A stretch of 64,000 nucleotides of DNA from the NCBI GenBank assembly GCA_963691905.1, contig OY829894.1, positions 1,178,001 to 1,242,000 of the forward strand. The letters are read 5' to 3'. Shown here piece by piece: positions 26,085 to 34,475 of this stretch. A model generated the notes under the pieces. It made no database searches. It saw nothing but the letters and a program-made list of their open reading frames with translations, and had not been told where the DNA came from. The position numbers and the translations under genes are program-made. The first letter of the stretch is position 1; every line of letters begins with the position of its first letter. This DNA is from QGON01 sp963691905. Lineage in GTDB: Bacteria; Pseudomonadota; Gammaproteobacteria; Chromatiales; Chromatiaceae.

Positions 26085-27371
26085 CTAGTGCTTCTCAGTC
26101 TGCACCTGCTTCTCTCCAATCAGATTCCAGACCACCTTGTAGCGTTCACTGAGTTCATTGAAATATTCAGCAGACTTTTCTGAAATCAGGCTCTGTGCAA
26201 CCTTGTCACGCATACTCGCAAATGTACGTTTGAGACTGGGACTGCGCTCAAGGATCATCACAAGGTGAAACCCTGCAGGCGTCTGCACGATCTCACTTAG
26301 CTGATTATCTTCGAGACCGCTGACGGCCTTCTCAATATCAGGGTGACCTGACCCCTCTTTGACCCAACCCATGTCGCCTCGCATACGTTTACCATAGGGA
26401 TCAACACTCAATTCCCCGGCAAGAAGAAACAGACTCTCACCCGCTTCGATACGTTTGCGCACGGCCACAGCCTCTTCTTTGGCAGGCAGTACGATCTGGC
26501 CGATATGCCAACGCTCCAGAGTGCGACTGAATTCAGGATGGGCATCGTAGTATTTTTTCAGGGTATCCTTTCCTGAGATCCACTCTCTCTGTTTCTGTTC
26601 AATCATCATTGCCGGGAGACGCTCATCACTGTAACTGTTGAGTCTGTCGCTCAGATCAACACCTTCGTCGTCAGCCGCCTTGGCAATCACCAACAACTCA
26701 GCACGTTTGTAGAGCCGCTCCATGAGCCAGGTTTTGTTCTGTGGAGGATTGACCTGATTGCCCACTGCATGCTTATAGGTAATGAGAATCCCGTCACCCT
26801 CAAGCAATACCGTATCACCACTCATCCGATGTAGCTGAATCCGCGACTCATAGACCTTGACCTTATATTTTTTGCGCAGGTTCTTGATAGTGAGATAACG
26901 CATGGCGCGATAGCGATCAGACAGGTAGGCAGCCCTGGCAGCGGCTGCGCCATCTGTATCATTCGGATACTGTTGCTTGATACTGGCTGTCACATCCTTC
27001 GGCACACTGATGCCTTCACGCAGCTTATCCATAAAGTACCTGTAGAGCAGACCAAGACGAAACGTCTCAACGTCCTGTTGGAAAGCCCCGGTTTTATCGA
27101 TTTCCAACCGCTTCGCCTCCTGGTAGAGCAGTTTTGAGGCGACCAGTCGTTGCAACAACGAACCACGAAGTAGCGCTTGGTCTTCCCGATCCATTGACGG
27201 GAACTGGGTTGCAAAAGGAGAGCTGGCCATTGCTGATTTGAGATCATCGGCAGTGACGTTCATTCCACCTGCAGTAGCAAGAACCTGGGACTCTGCAATG
27301 GCATAACTTTGTGGCGCAGTGAGGATGGTGACGAGCAACAGACTGCGCTTAATAACAGACAGCAACTTCAT
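26085..27371 (-). CDS. Periplasmic parvulin-type peptidyl-prolyl isomerase
   Basis: A 428-residue protein with an N-terminal signal (about 1-25), a SurA/PpiD-like helical N-domain (about 30-280) and a parvulin domain (about 288-385). The parvulin core is visible as LERWHIGQIVLPAKEE, LSVDPYGKRMRGDMGWVKEG and IVQTPAGFHLVMIL. It should assist folding of exported proteins. It lies between the multiheme cytochrome, 204 bases upstream, and the TlpA-like gene, so a dedicated folding role for the cytochrome is plausible. Confidence 0.87.
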   Translation of the reverse strand: MKLLSVIKRSLLLVTILTAPQSYAIAESQVLATAGGMNVTADDLKSAMASSPFATQFPSMDREDQALLRGSLLQRLVASKLLYQEAKRLEIDKTGAFQQDVETFRLGLLYRYFMDKLREGISVPKDVTASIKQQYPNDTDGAAAARAAYLSDRYRAMRYLTIKNLRKKYKVKVYESRIQLHRMSGDTVLLEGDGILITYKHAVGNQVNPPQNKTWLMERLYKRAELLVIAKAADDEGVDLSDRLNSYSDERLPAMMIEQKQREWISGKDTLKKYYDAHPEFSRTLERWHIGQIVLPAKEEAVAVRKRIEAGESLFLLAGELSVDPYGKRMRGDMGWVKEGSGHPDIEKAVSGLEDNQLSEIVQTPAGFHLVMILERSPSLKRTFASMRDKVAQSLISEKSAEYFNELSERYKVVWNLIGEKQVQTEKH

Positions 27372-27575
27372 AGATCATTTCCTGGTGGCAAAAGATTTAT
27401 TTGGTTTGGCAGGTTTATACCCGCTCTTTGAATTTAGTAAGTATTCGGTGATTACCCACTGTTTTTTCAGAAACACACTCAATTTTTACACCCAGGCGCT
27501 GCTGAAAAACAGCAGAGAAAAACGGGGGGTCAATCCCGCCGGACATCCCTGTCGCGGCAGATCAAGTGATGGCTA

Positions 27576-30071
27576 TCACTCGTCTTCGTCCGGGATCATA
27601 CCGCCCTGATCAAGGGCATTGGCATGCATCCAGGATACAGACGCATCGTAGTCATTCATGATGCCCTTGCCTTTCCAGTTGTAGTCCTCTTCATCATCGG
27701 CGAGGAAGGGAACACCTTCATCGTTGACCTCATGACAGGCGGCACACTTGAAAGGACCGTGGGAACCATCCGGGTTGTACTGCGGCGCCTGACGGTAGGT
27801 TGTCAGATCGGTACGCGGTGTCACCGGATAGAGACCGTGGATGGACTGATGACACGCCTGGCAAGCCAGACCCGCATGACCCTTGGAGTAACGCACGTTG
27901 GCGTATTTACCCGGCTGGGTGATCGGGAAGGCAACACCACCCTGACCTTCGACATAAGGCGCCTCGTGGCAGTTCGCGCAGTGCGGAACGCCAGGAGCCA
28001 GCCAGTAGTCGCGGCCGTGGGTTGCAGCATCGTAAGGCACTGCGGTAGCACCGGTTGCGCCTTCAGGCAGCTTCAGAGAGGCGACATCGACTGTCGGATT
28101 CGCGGAGAGCGGAACCACGCTGATGTCACCATCTTCGTCCTTGTTGATCATCGGACCATCGCCCTTCAGGGCAATCACCGCGAGGTCCGGTACCAGACGA
28201 TCCTGGGCCCATGTCTCCAGGATACGGGACTTGCCGGGGGTGTCATGACCTTTGCCGTCGAGGATGACTTTTGGATCCATCATCTCTTCCAGCTCTTTCA
28301 TGCTGACACCAATACCCTTGGCGATCTCAGACAGAGACTTGTTACGCAGTGTCTTGCCTTCCTGCTTGAACGCATTGGTCAGTGCATCATGCTGATACAA
28401 CTCCCGAGAGAGCTGGGTGTGACAGTTGGTGCACCAGAGGCCTTTGCCCTTCCCGCCATTACCGATCTGGGAGACATTCTCCTGCAGCCATTCACCGATC
28501 GCATTCAGATGCTCAGGTGTCTCTACACCGTCGGTATCCTTGTCTGGGTTGGAGTGAACGTCACGACCGACGAAGCAGCCACCGGCAGCATCGCGGTTAT
28601 CGGCATCCGCATAGGCGTTCTTGCCGTCCTGCGTAATTGGATAACCTTCCATGCTGCCGTCCTGACGATGGACAGGGTGACAACCCTGGCAAGCGCCTGT
28701 ACGGCCCTGGGAATCAGGCATTGGGGTAGCTTTCAGATGAACGCCATGAATAGCCTGGGTCAGAGGCATGATCACCTTCTCTTTGCCGGTCTTGGGATCT
28801 TTGAACGACTTGGATTGAAGTACACCGATGACATTATCAGCATGACACTTCTGACAGAGCACCGGATCACGACCAAGGCGGTTCATGGTGGCGCGACCGC
28901 CCGGCTTGTAGTCCTTCATGAAGTCGGTGCCGTTGTTGTCGTCGTGCATCTCCAGGATAGAGACAGATGTCGCCTTCAGATTGGCGATCCAGTCCGATGC
29001 ACCCAGAGCCTTCCAGAAAGCCTTCTCCTGCTTGTAGAGGGTGTACTTGTCACCATTTCCGGTCTCATTCGAGTGGCAGTTGGAGCAGTTGGGAACATCA
29101 ACCGGGTTGGTACCCACGAAGGTGATCGGCTTGCCGCTGTGGCTATCCAGAACAGGTTCACCGGTATCGGCATCTACCATGCTTACCCAGGCTTCCTGGA
29201 ATGGCTGAATATCAGACTCCACCAGAGTCAGCGGGTCTTTGGCGGCCACGCTGTCGGTAAATGGGGTCAGAGCTAGGCCGAGTGCATCCCAGATACCTGG
29301 GTGAGTCAGCATGATCGGCACATTCTCCAACACGGGAGATTGAGTGTAGACGATAGTGCCCACCTCTCCAGTGTAGTGAAGATGTCCACCCTGCATCGGG
29401 CTGGGTGCTGCCGCACCAGCAGGACCATTGTCCTTCGGCACAGGCACTTGCAGTCCTACACGCAGCTTCTCGCTGTCTTTACTGGTTCCCTTGGGATTGC
29501 TCCCTTTCAGATCCTTATAGACATAAAGATGGGGCCAGTAGGCATTGGCAACGTTCTCGTTGGGACCGTACTTGCCGTCCTCATTGACGTCATAGGGAAC
29601 GTCCCAATACTTCAGCTTGTTGCCTTCGGAGAAGTTGTTATCGATATGGCCGTAATTGAGCTTAAAGCGTTTTTTGCCATCAACAACCACTGTCGGATCG
29701 TTTTCGTCCGCTTCCAGCATCTCCGGGTATTTCTTTTTACCGGTTGCCGTCTTGATAACCTGAGACTGGATCGAGTTGTATGGCGGCAACACGCAACAGT
29801 AGGTAAAATCGAAGCCGGTACAGTGCATGCCCAGCTCATAGTTGATGGTGATGTTGTAATCGTTCTTCGGTTTGTTGGGGTCTGCGGCAACCAATGGTCC
29901 CGCATAACGCTTCATTCCGCTGGGTGCTGCGGTCTCATGCGCCATCGCGGCCTGCCCCTTGGCTTTCGCTGCGTCTTTGGCTTTCGCAGTGTCTTCAGCA
30001 GGCTGCTGAGTGGTACAGCCTACAGCCGCAGCGACGGTGAGAGCTGTGAGCACAAAGGCATTTCTACCCAT
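27576..30071 (-). CDS. Seven-heme c-type cytochrome, predicted lipoprotein
   Basis: An 831-residue protein with seven CxxCH sites beginning at residues 329, 406, 461, 547, 698, 737 and 776. The N-terminus has a lipobox ending AAAVGC (Cys19), so it should be lipidated, probably at the outer membrane. Residues 60-320 carry no haem and contain a Cys-rich stretch HCTGFDFTYCC. I do not recognise a named family; it is not a clear MtrC, OmcS or nitrite-reductase type. AAAGGGGG precedes the ATG. With a downstream isomerase and thioredoxin it may be an extracellular electron-transfer component, but the electron partner is unknown. Confidence 0.85.
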   Translation of the reverse strand: MGRNAFVLTALTVAAAVGCTTQQPAEDTAKAKDAAKAKGQAAMAHETAAPSGMKRYAGPLVAADPNKPKNDYNITINYELGMHCTGFDFTYCCVLPPYNSIQSQVIKTATGKKKYPEMLEADENDPTVVVDGKKRFKLNYGHIDNNFSEGNKLKYWDVPYDVNEDGKYGPNENVANAYWPHLYVYKDLKGSNPKGTSKDSEKLRVGLQVPVPKDNGPAGAAAPSPMQGGHLHYTGEVGTIVYTQSPVLENVPIMLTHPGIWDALGLALTPFTDSVAAKDPLTLVESDIQPFQEAWVSMVDADTGEPVLDSHSGKPITFVGTNPVDVPNCSNCHSNETGNGDKYTLYKQEKAFWKALGASDWIANLKATSVSILEMHDDNNGTDFMKDYKPGGRATMNRLGRDPVLCQKCHADNVIGVLQSKSFKDPKTGKEKVIMPLTQAIHGVHLKATPMPDSQGRTGACQGCHPVHRQDGSMEGYPITQDGKNAYADADNRDAAGGCFVGRDVHSNPDKDTDGVETPEHLNAIGEWLQENVSQIGNGGKGKGLWCTNCHTQLSRELYQHDALTNAFKQEGKTLRNKSLSEIAKGIGVSMKELEEMMDPKVILDGKGHDTPGKSRILETWAQDRLVPDLAVIALKGDGPMINKDEDGDISVVPLSANPTVDVASLKLPEGATGATAVPYDAATHGRDYWLAPGVPHCANCHEAPYVEGQGGVAFPITQPGKYANVRYSKGHAGLACQACHQSIHGLYPVTPRTDLTTYRQAPQYNPDGSHGPFKCAACHEVNDEGVPFLADDEEDYNWKGKGIMNDYDASVSWMHANALDQGGMIPDEDE

Positions 30072-30179
30072 TAGGAACCCCCTTTGGTTTCTATTTTCTA
30101 CTTAGGAAAACCCAATTGAATGGGATGGTATTAAATGAAAAAACCCAAATACTACTTATTATTAAATGGAGCTAGGGAA

Positions 30180-30208
30180 ACTATAGCAATCACAAGGGAA
30201 AACCACAA
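30180..30208 (-). promoter_or_regulatory. Possible sigma70 promoter of the cytochrome gene
   Basis: On the minus strand TTGTGG (30203-30208) and TATAGT (30180-30185) are 17 bases apart, which would give an AT-rich leader of about 100 bases before the cytochrome start at 30071. This is based on sequence match alone. Confidence 0.3.
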
Positions 30209-30243
30209 TTTTCAAGTGAAATCAATAGGTTATTAATTTAGAA

Positions 30244-30262
30244 TATAATGATTATCATCATC
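30244..30262. promoter_or_regulatory. Fur-box-like operator
   Basis: TATAATGATTATCATCATC agrees with the classical 19-bp Fur consensus GATAATGATAATCATTATC at 16 of 19 positions and has clear dyad symmetry. It lies 40 bp before the YdcF-like gene that opens the polyene cluster, and about 170 bp upstream of the divergent cytochrome start. Fur with iron could therefore repress either direction. Confidence 0.6.
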
Positions 30263-30301
30263 ATCTGACTGTAGCCTGCAACAAACCATAGAGAGACCAA
30301 C

Positions 30302-30979
30302 ATGCCGTCAGGATTAATTTTCAGAATGAAGATGATGGGCTGGGACGGGCTGACAACCTTCTTTCTCTCAACGCTGATTGTCCTGCTATCATTGGGATTG
30401 AGCCTGATACCATCCCTCCGCACAGTCTGCCTGACCGCAAGAAAGACGCCCTCAACCGCTCCCGACAAAGCACTGCTTATCGTGCTGGGTGCGCGTCTTG
30501 AGCAAGATGCCGTCTCTGCGCGTTTTATTACACGGCTGCGGCGGGCATTGAACCTGTACAATCTGGCACCACCCGGACCGATATTGATCCTCGGCGGCAT
30601 TACCGGCAAAAACCATTTCAGTGAAGCAGAACGCGGACAGGAGTGGCTGGAATCCGAAGGAGTCAGCAGCAAGGATATACAAATGGAGATGCGCTCACGC
30701 AATACCCTGGAAAATCTGAAGCATGCCCGCGACCTGATAGATCAAAGCCAGCGGATTCCCGTTTTCATCACAAGCCGTTTCCATCTGGCCAGATGCGCAG
30801 CCATGGCCAGTGGTCTGGGGCTGGCGCACCAACTCTGTGCGGCAGAGGAGAAACTGACGCTAAAGCCATCACTCATTTTTTTATGTCTGCTGGAGGCCTT
30901 CTATCTGCATTGGTACCAGGTGGGGAAATTCTGGTCCAGGTTGACCAAAAACAGAAAAAGCCTGGAACGGATTAGCTGA
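30302..30979 (+). CDS. YdcF/SanA-like DUF218 membrane protein
   Basis: A 225-residue protein with an N-terminal transmembrane helix (about 17-38) and a DUF218 domain (about 55-200): LLIVLGARLEQD, GPILILGGITG, SRNTLENLKHARDLI and FITSRFHLARCAAMA are its conserved blocks. DUF218 proteins such as ElyC and SanA act in envelope integrity and polyprenyl-linked processes, with no agreed reaction. It is separated from the acyl carrier protein gene by 98 bases with a weak hairpin, so it may lead or merely precede the polyene operon. Confidence 0.82.
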   Translation: MPSGLIFRMKMMGWDGLTTFFLSTLIVLLSLGLSLIPSLRTVCLTARKTPSTAPDKALLIVLGARLEQDAVSARFITRLRRALNLYNLAPPGPILILGGITGKNHFSEAERGQEWLESEGVSSKDIQMEMRSRNTLENLKHARDLIDQSQRIPVFITSRFHLARCAAMASGLGLAHQLCAAEEKLTLKPSLIFLCLLEAFYLHWYQVGKFWSRLTKNRKSLERIS

Positions 30980-31030
30980 TGTTGTTGACAGTCACCACCC
31001 CAGAAAAGAGAATATCCGCCCATTCAATGG

Positions 31031-31055
31031 GGGATGTCACTCATCCCATCACTTT
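31031..31055 (+). terminator. Weak hairpin with T-run, possible attenuator
   Basis: GGGATG (31031-31036) pairs with CATCCC (31042-31047) around TCACT, followed by ATCAC and TTTTT. It sits between the YdcF-like gene and the acyl carrier protein gene and may partly end the first transcript. Confidence 0.35.
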
Positions 31056-31077
31056 TTGCTATTGAGCCATACCCGAA

Positions 31078-31329
31078 ATGCTGGAAAACGAAGTTGCCAC
31101 GCTGATTATCGATACCCTCAACCTGAGGGTCGACCCTTCATCCATCGATCCTCAGGCCCCCCTGTTCAACGAAGGACTCGGGCTGGACTCTATCGATGCG
31201 CTTGAACTCGCCATGTCGATCTCGAAAAAATACGGCTTTCAACTCCGTTCCAATAATGAGAACAACGCCAACATCTTCGCCTCACTCAGTTCCCTGAGCA
31301 GACACATCGAATCCTGCCGCACGACGTGA
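31078..31329 (+). CDS. Acyl carrier protein of the polyene synthase
   Basis: An 83-residue ACP. The phosphopantetheine Ser lies in GLGLDSIDALELAM. It should carry the growing chain during aryl-polyene-type synthesis. Most described aryl polyene clusters have two ACP genes; only one is seen here. Its TGA stop overlaps the next gene as GTGA. Confidence 0.9.
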   Translation: MLENEVATLIIDTLNLRVDPSSIDPQAPLFNEGLGLDSIDALELAMSISKKYGFQLRSNNENNANIFASLSSLSRHIESCRTT

Positions 31330-31964
31330 GCGTCAACACCTCCCATGTCCGGGGCCTGCGGCCGCTCGTCATGGTGATGACCTTCAGTTATCCGATAACG
31401 CTACACCTCGCTATCATCAACGGTTTTTTGCAACTGGCCGTCTGGATACTGTTGGCGATTGCAGTGGCACACTCTCTTCTTATTTTGAATTCGTCGAAAC
31501 GCAAACTGACCGACCTGTTCCCCCCATCCGTTGCGGCACTGGCGGTCATCTGTCTGTTGCTGAAGATCGAAACCGCCCTCTATCTGCCGCCGGTTCTAAT
31601 CTCCAGTCTACTGTTCTATCTTTTTGGCCGGACCCTGTTGCCCGGACAGGAACCCCTCATCACCCGCATCGCCCGCAGAATGGGCGACAATGATCTACCT
31701 CACCGCCGCTACACCCATGTACTTACCTGGGTCTGGACGCTCTTCTTTGCAGCTATTCTCATCGAATCCGTACTGCTGGCCCTGTTCGCGACCATCGAAG
31801 TCTGGTCCCTCTTCACCAATTTCATCAACTACCTGTTGATCCTGGTATTATTCCTGCTGGATTATCTGGTCTTCCGGGTCATCTATTTCCACCGACCACC
31901 CTCTCTCAACGCAGTCAGACGCGTACTGCGGGAGAGAAACCTGCAACGGATAGTGCGAGATTGA
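31326..31964 (+). CDS. COG4648-type membrane protein of aryl polyene clusters
   Basis: A 212-residue integral membrane protein with about six hydrophobic segments (for example 14-30, 35-50, 62-88, 133-160, 163-185). Proteins of this COG4648 type are regular members of aryl polyene clusters between the ACP and the ligase; their role is not known. The GTG start overlaps the ACP stop and the TGA stop overlaps the ligase start (TTGA), so all three are coupled. Confidence 0.75.
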   Translation: MSVNTSHVRGLRPLVMVMTFSYPITLHLAIINGFLQLAVWILLAIAVAHSLLILNSSKRKLTDLFPPSVAALAVICLLLKIETALYLPPVLISSLLFYLFGRTLLPGQEPLITRIARRMGDNDLPHRRYTHVLTWVWTLFFAAILIESVLLALFATIEVWSLFTNFINYLLILVLFLLDYLVFRVIYFHRPPSLNAVRRVLRERNLQRIVRD

Positions 31965-33295
31965 ACCACCTGCCTCTGACAACTTCAGCCGATCCGGAAA
32001 GAACCGTCGCCTGGCGTAATAATGAACCCCGCAGCCTGTCGCGACTGCTGATGGATGCAAGAAACCTGGCCGGACAGTTGCCGGATCGATCCTGCCTAAT
32101 CAACCTCTGTGAAAACCGCTACCGATTTCTCGTTGGCCTGATTGCCGGCATTCTGAAGGGACAGAAAATCGTGCTGCCGCCAGGACGGGCAAATGAAGAT
32201 CTCAAACGCCTGCAGCAGCGTTACGATTCTATCTATTGCCTGACCGACACAGATACACGGCAGGGAGATATAGAGATTCACCGCTACATCGATCCCGTCT
32301 GCAGTGACCCGATTGAACAAGCGATACCCGAGATACCCTCAACCAAACCGCTCATCGAACTCTTCACATCCGGCAGCACCGGCAGAGCCACTGCCCACCA
32401 AAAAAGCTGGGACACCCTCTGGGAAGGCGCCCGCCTGACCGGTGAACGGCTGGGACTCAACGACCTGACCCAAGCGACCGTACTCGCCACCGTGCCGCCG
32501 CAGCATATGTTCGGACTGGAGGCATCCATCCTGTTGCCGCTGCGATGGGGACTCTCAGTCTCATCCGAACAGCCCCTCTTTGCCGCCGACATCGCTGCAT
32601 CGCTGGAAAAACTGCCCGCACCACGCATCCTCGTCACCACCCCACTCCATCTGCGTAACTGTGTTGAGGAAGGGATCAAGCTACCGCAAACCACCTTCAT
32701 TCTGTCGGCCACATCAACCCTCTCTCCTACACTGGCAGCCCGGGCTGAGAAACTGCTCGATACCCAGGTACTCGAAATCTACGGTTCCACTGAAACCGGC
32801 GCAATCGCCACCCGCCGGCCAGCTATGGAATCGGACTGGTCACTACTACCGGGCGTAACCCTGAATCAGGAAACGAAAGGGTGGCGGGTGGCAGCAGCCC
32901 ACCTCGCGGAATCGCTACTGCTCAGCGACCGGCTGAAAAAAACGTCGGAACACCACTTCATCCTGCTTGGCCGGGATAGCGACATGGTAAAAATCGCAGG
33001 TAAACGTGCTTCCCTTGAGGACCTCAACCTGCGGCTTCAATCTCTCGATGGCGTAGAGGATGGCGTCTTTTTCCTTCCCGACGAGAGATCAGCTTCGGTC
33101 CCCCGGCTCACCGCTTTTGTTGTCTCAGATATTTTGGACGAGCAGGAGATTACCCAGGCGTTGCGTGAACAGCTTGACCCGGCGTTCCTGCCTCGCCCGC
33201 TGTTTAAAGTCGACCGATTGCCAAGAAACGCAACCGGAAAACTCCCTCAGAGTGCATTGGTTACCCTGTTCAAACAGTGCGGGGCAAAGCAATGA
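31961..33295 (+). CDS. AMP-dependent acyl/aryl ligase (starter activation)
   Basis: A 444-residue adenylate-forming enzyme. The P-loop-like motif reads ELFTSGSTGRATAHQKSWDT, then IYGSTETGAIATRR, and the C-terminal LPRNATGKLPQSAL holds the adenylation Lys. In aryl polyene pathways this ligase loads the aromatic starter, usually 4-hydroxybenzoate-derived, onto the ACP. It starts at TTG, overlapping the preceding stop. At 444 residues it is short for the superfamily, as cluster ligases usually are. Confidence 0.87.
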   Translation: MNHLPLTTSADPERTVAWRNNEPRSLSRLLMDARNLAGQLPDRSCLINLCENRYRFLVGLIAGILKGQKIVLPPGRANEDLKRLQQRYDSIYCLTDTDTRQGDIEIHRYIDPVCSDPIEQAIPEIPSTKPLIELFTSGSTGRATAHQKSWDTLWEGARLTGERLGLNDLTQATVLATVPPQHMFGLEASILLPLRWGLSVSSEQPLFAADIAASLEKLPAPRILVTTPLHLRNCVEEGIKLPQTTFILSATSTLSPTLAARAEKLLDTQVLEIYGSTETGAIATRRPAMESDWSLLPGVTLNQETKGWRVAAAHLAESLLLSDRLKKTSEHHFILLGRDSDMVKIAGKRASLEDLNLRLQSLDGVEDGVFFLPDERSASVPRLTAFVVSDILDEQEITQALREQLDPAFLPRPLFKVDRLPRNATGKLPQSALVTLFKQCGAKQ

Positions 33296-33570
33296 TCATC
33301 CCCGCAAGCCACCCTGCCCTGGCTGGCCACTTCCCGGATAACCCCCTGGTTCCCGGCGTGGTGATTCTGGATTTTGTGTTACAGAAGGCCAGAAAAAAGG
33401 GTCTGAAAGTAAGCGGTATCAGCCGTGCAAAATTCATCGCCCCCTTGCGGACTGAAACCCCCTTCGAGATTGAGATCACCCTGTTGAAACAGGAGTGCGA
33501 GTTTCGTGTTCTGGCTGCGGGCGACACACTCGTTCACGGCACACTGAACTGTCCGGATCACTTTTCATGA
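33292..33570 (+). CDS. apeI: ApeI-like hotdog dehydratase
   Basis: A 92-residue FabA/FabZ-like single hotdog domain. HPALAGHFPDNPLVPGVVIL contains the conserved His and the HFP motif. In characterised clusters ApeI and ApeP form a dehydratase heterocomplex that creates the conjugated double bonds. ATG 33292 overlaps the ligase stop (ATGA). The stop overlaps the acyltransferase start in the same way. Confidence 0.8.
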   Translation: MIIPASHPALAGHFPDNPLVPGVVILDFVLQKARKKGLKVSGISRAKFIAPLRTETPFEIEITLLKQECEFRVLAAGDTLVHGTLNCPDHFS

Positions 33571-34475
33571 GTCGCCAGTGGCTGAAACAATCCGAACGCG
33601 GCAGCCTGTTTCTGATCCGTTTGATAACACACATCACCCTGCTCCTTGGTCGCCCGGCTGGCCGGCTGTTGCTCTACCCCATCACACTCTACTTCGTTCT
33701 CTTCTCCCGTAAGGCGCGTAACGCTTCGCGGAATTATCTTAAACGGGTGTTGCCGCAACCGATCGGTATGGGTCACATCTTCCGTCATTACCACACCTTT
33801 GCCGCCACCATCCTCGACCGGATCTATCTGCTCTCCGGCAGACAGGACTATTTCAACATCGATATCAGAGGTGAGGCCCTGCTTCTGGAGCAGTTGAAAG
33901 ATGGCCGGGGCTGTATGTTGCTGGGTTCCCATCTGGGCAGCTTCGAACTGCTACGCAGTCTGGCGGCAACTCATCCGGATATTTCAGTAAAGGCGTTGAT
34001 GTATGAAGAGAATGCGGAGAAGATCAGCCAGGTCATACAGACACTGAACCCGGAGATCTCCGACATGATCATCCCTATCGGCAGGCCGGACAGCCTGTTT
34101 CAGGTTCAGGAGGCCATCGAACGAGGCGAGATCGTCGGTATCCTCGGCGACCGCATCGCCCTGGACGACAAACAGGTCAAGGTTCGTTTCTTCGATCAGA
34201 CATGCCGTTTTCCCGCCGGACCCATGCTGATTGCCGGCTTGCTGAAGATTCCGGTGGTACTGTTTTTCGGCATCCACCGAGGAGGTCGAGACTACCAGAT
34301 TCACTTTGAACTGCTTACCGAAGGCTTTCATCTCGACCGGGAGCAGCGTTCGCAACAGATCACCGAATGGACACAGCGTTACGCAAACCGGCTGGAGTAC
34401 CACACCCGACAAGCACCCTACAACTGGTTCAATTTCTACGATTTCTGGGATGAATCAGGGGATAGACCAAAGTGA
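33567..34475 (+). CDS. LpxL-like acyltransferase
   Basis: A 302-residue lysophospholipid/lipid A-type acyltransferase. LLGSHLGSFELLRSL has the H(x)4(D/E) variant of the family motif, and GEIVGILGDRIALDDK follows. A hydrophobic N-terminus (about 12-45) anchors it. In other aryl polyene clusters this domain is often fused to a glycosyltransferase; here it is separate and the GT2 gene lies at the far end. It may attach the polyene or a fatty acid to a membrane glycolipid. Confidence 0.82.
   Translation: MSRQWLKQSERGSLFLIRLITHITLLLGRPAGRLLLYPITLYFVLFSRKARNASRNYLKRVLPQPIGMGHIFRHYHTFAATILDRIYLLSGRQDYFNIDIRGEALLLEQLKDGRGCMLLGSHLGSFELLRSLAATHPDISVKALMYEENAEKISQVIQTLNPEISDMIIPIGRPDSLFQVQEAIERGEIVGILGDRIALDDKQVKVRFFDQTCRFPAGPMLIAGLLKIPVVLFFGIHRGGRDYQIHFELLTEGFHLDREQRSQQITEWTQRYANRLEYHTRQAPYNWFNFYDFWDESGDRPK

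Noticed and set aside
27499..27515. CTGCTG-AAAAA-CAGCAG hairpin between the cytochrome and the isomerase as a terminator
   Set aside because: No U-run follows on the minus strand, so it is not a convincing intrinsic terminator; the genes may be co-transcribed.
27624..29276. A 550-codon open frame on the plus strand opposite the seven-heme cytochrome
   Set aside because: The minus-strand frame has seven CxxCH sites, a lipobox and a ribosome site; the opposite frame has no recognisable content and is a by-product of codon usage.
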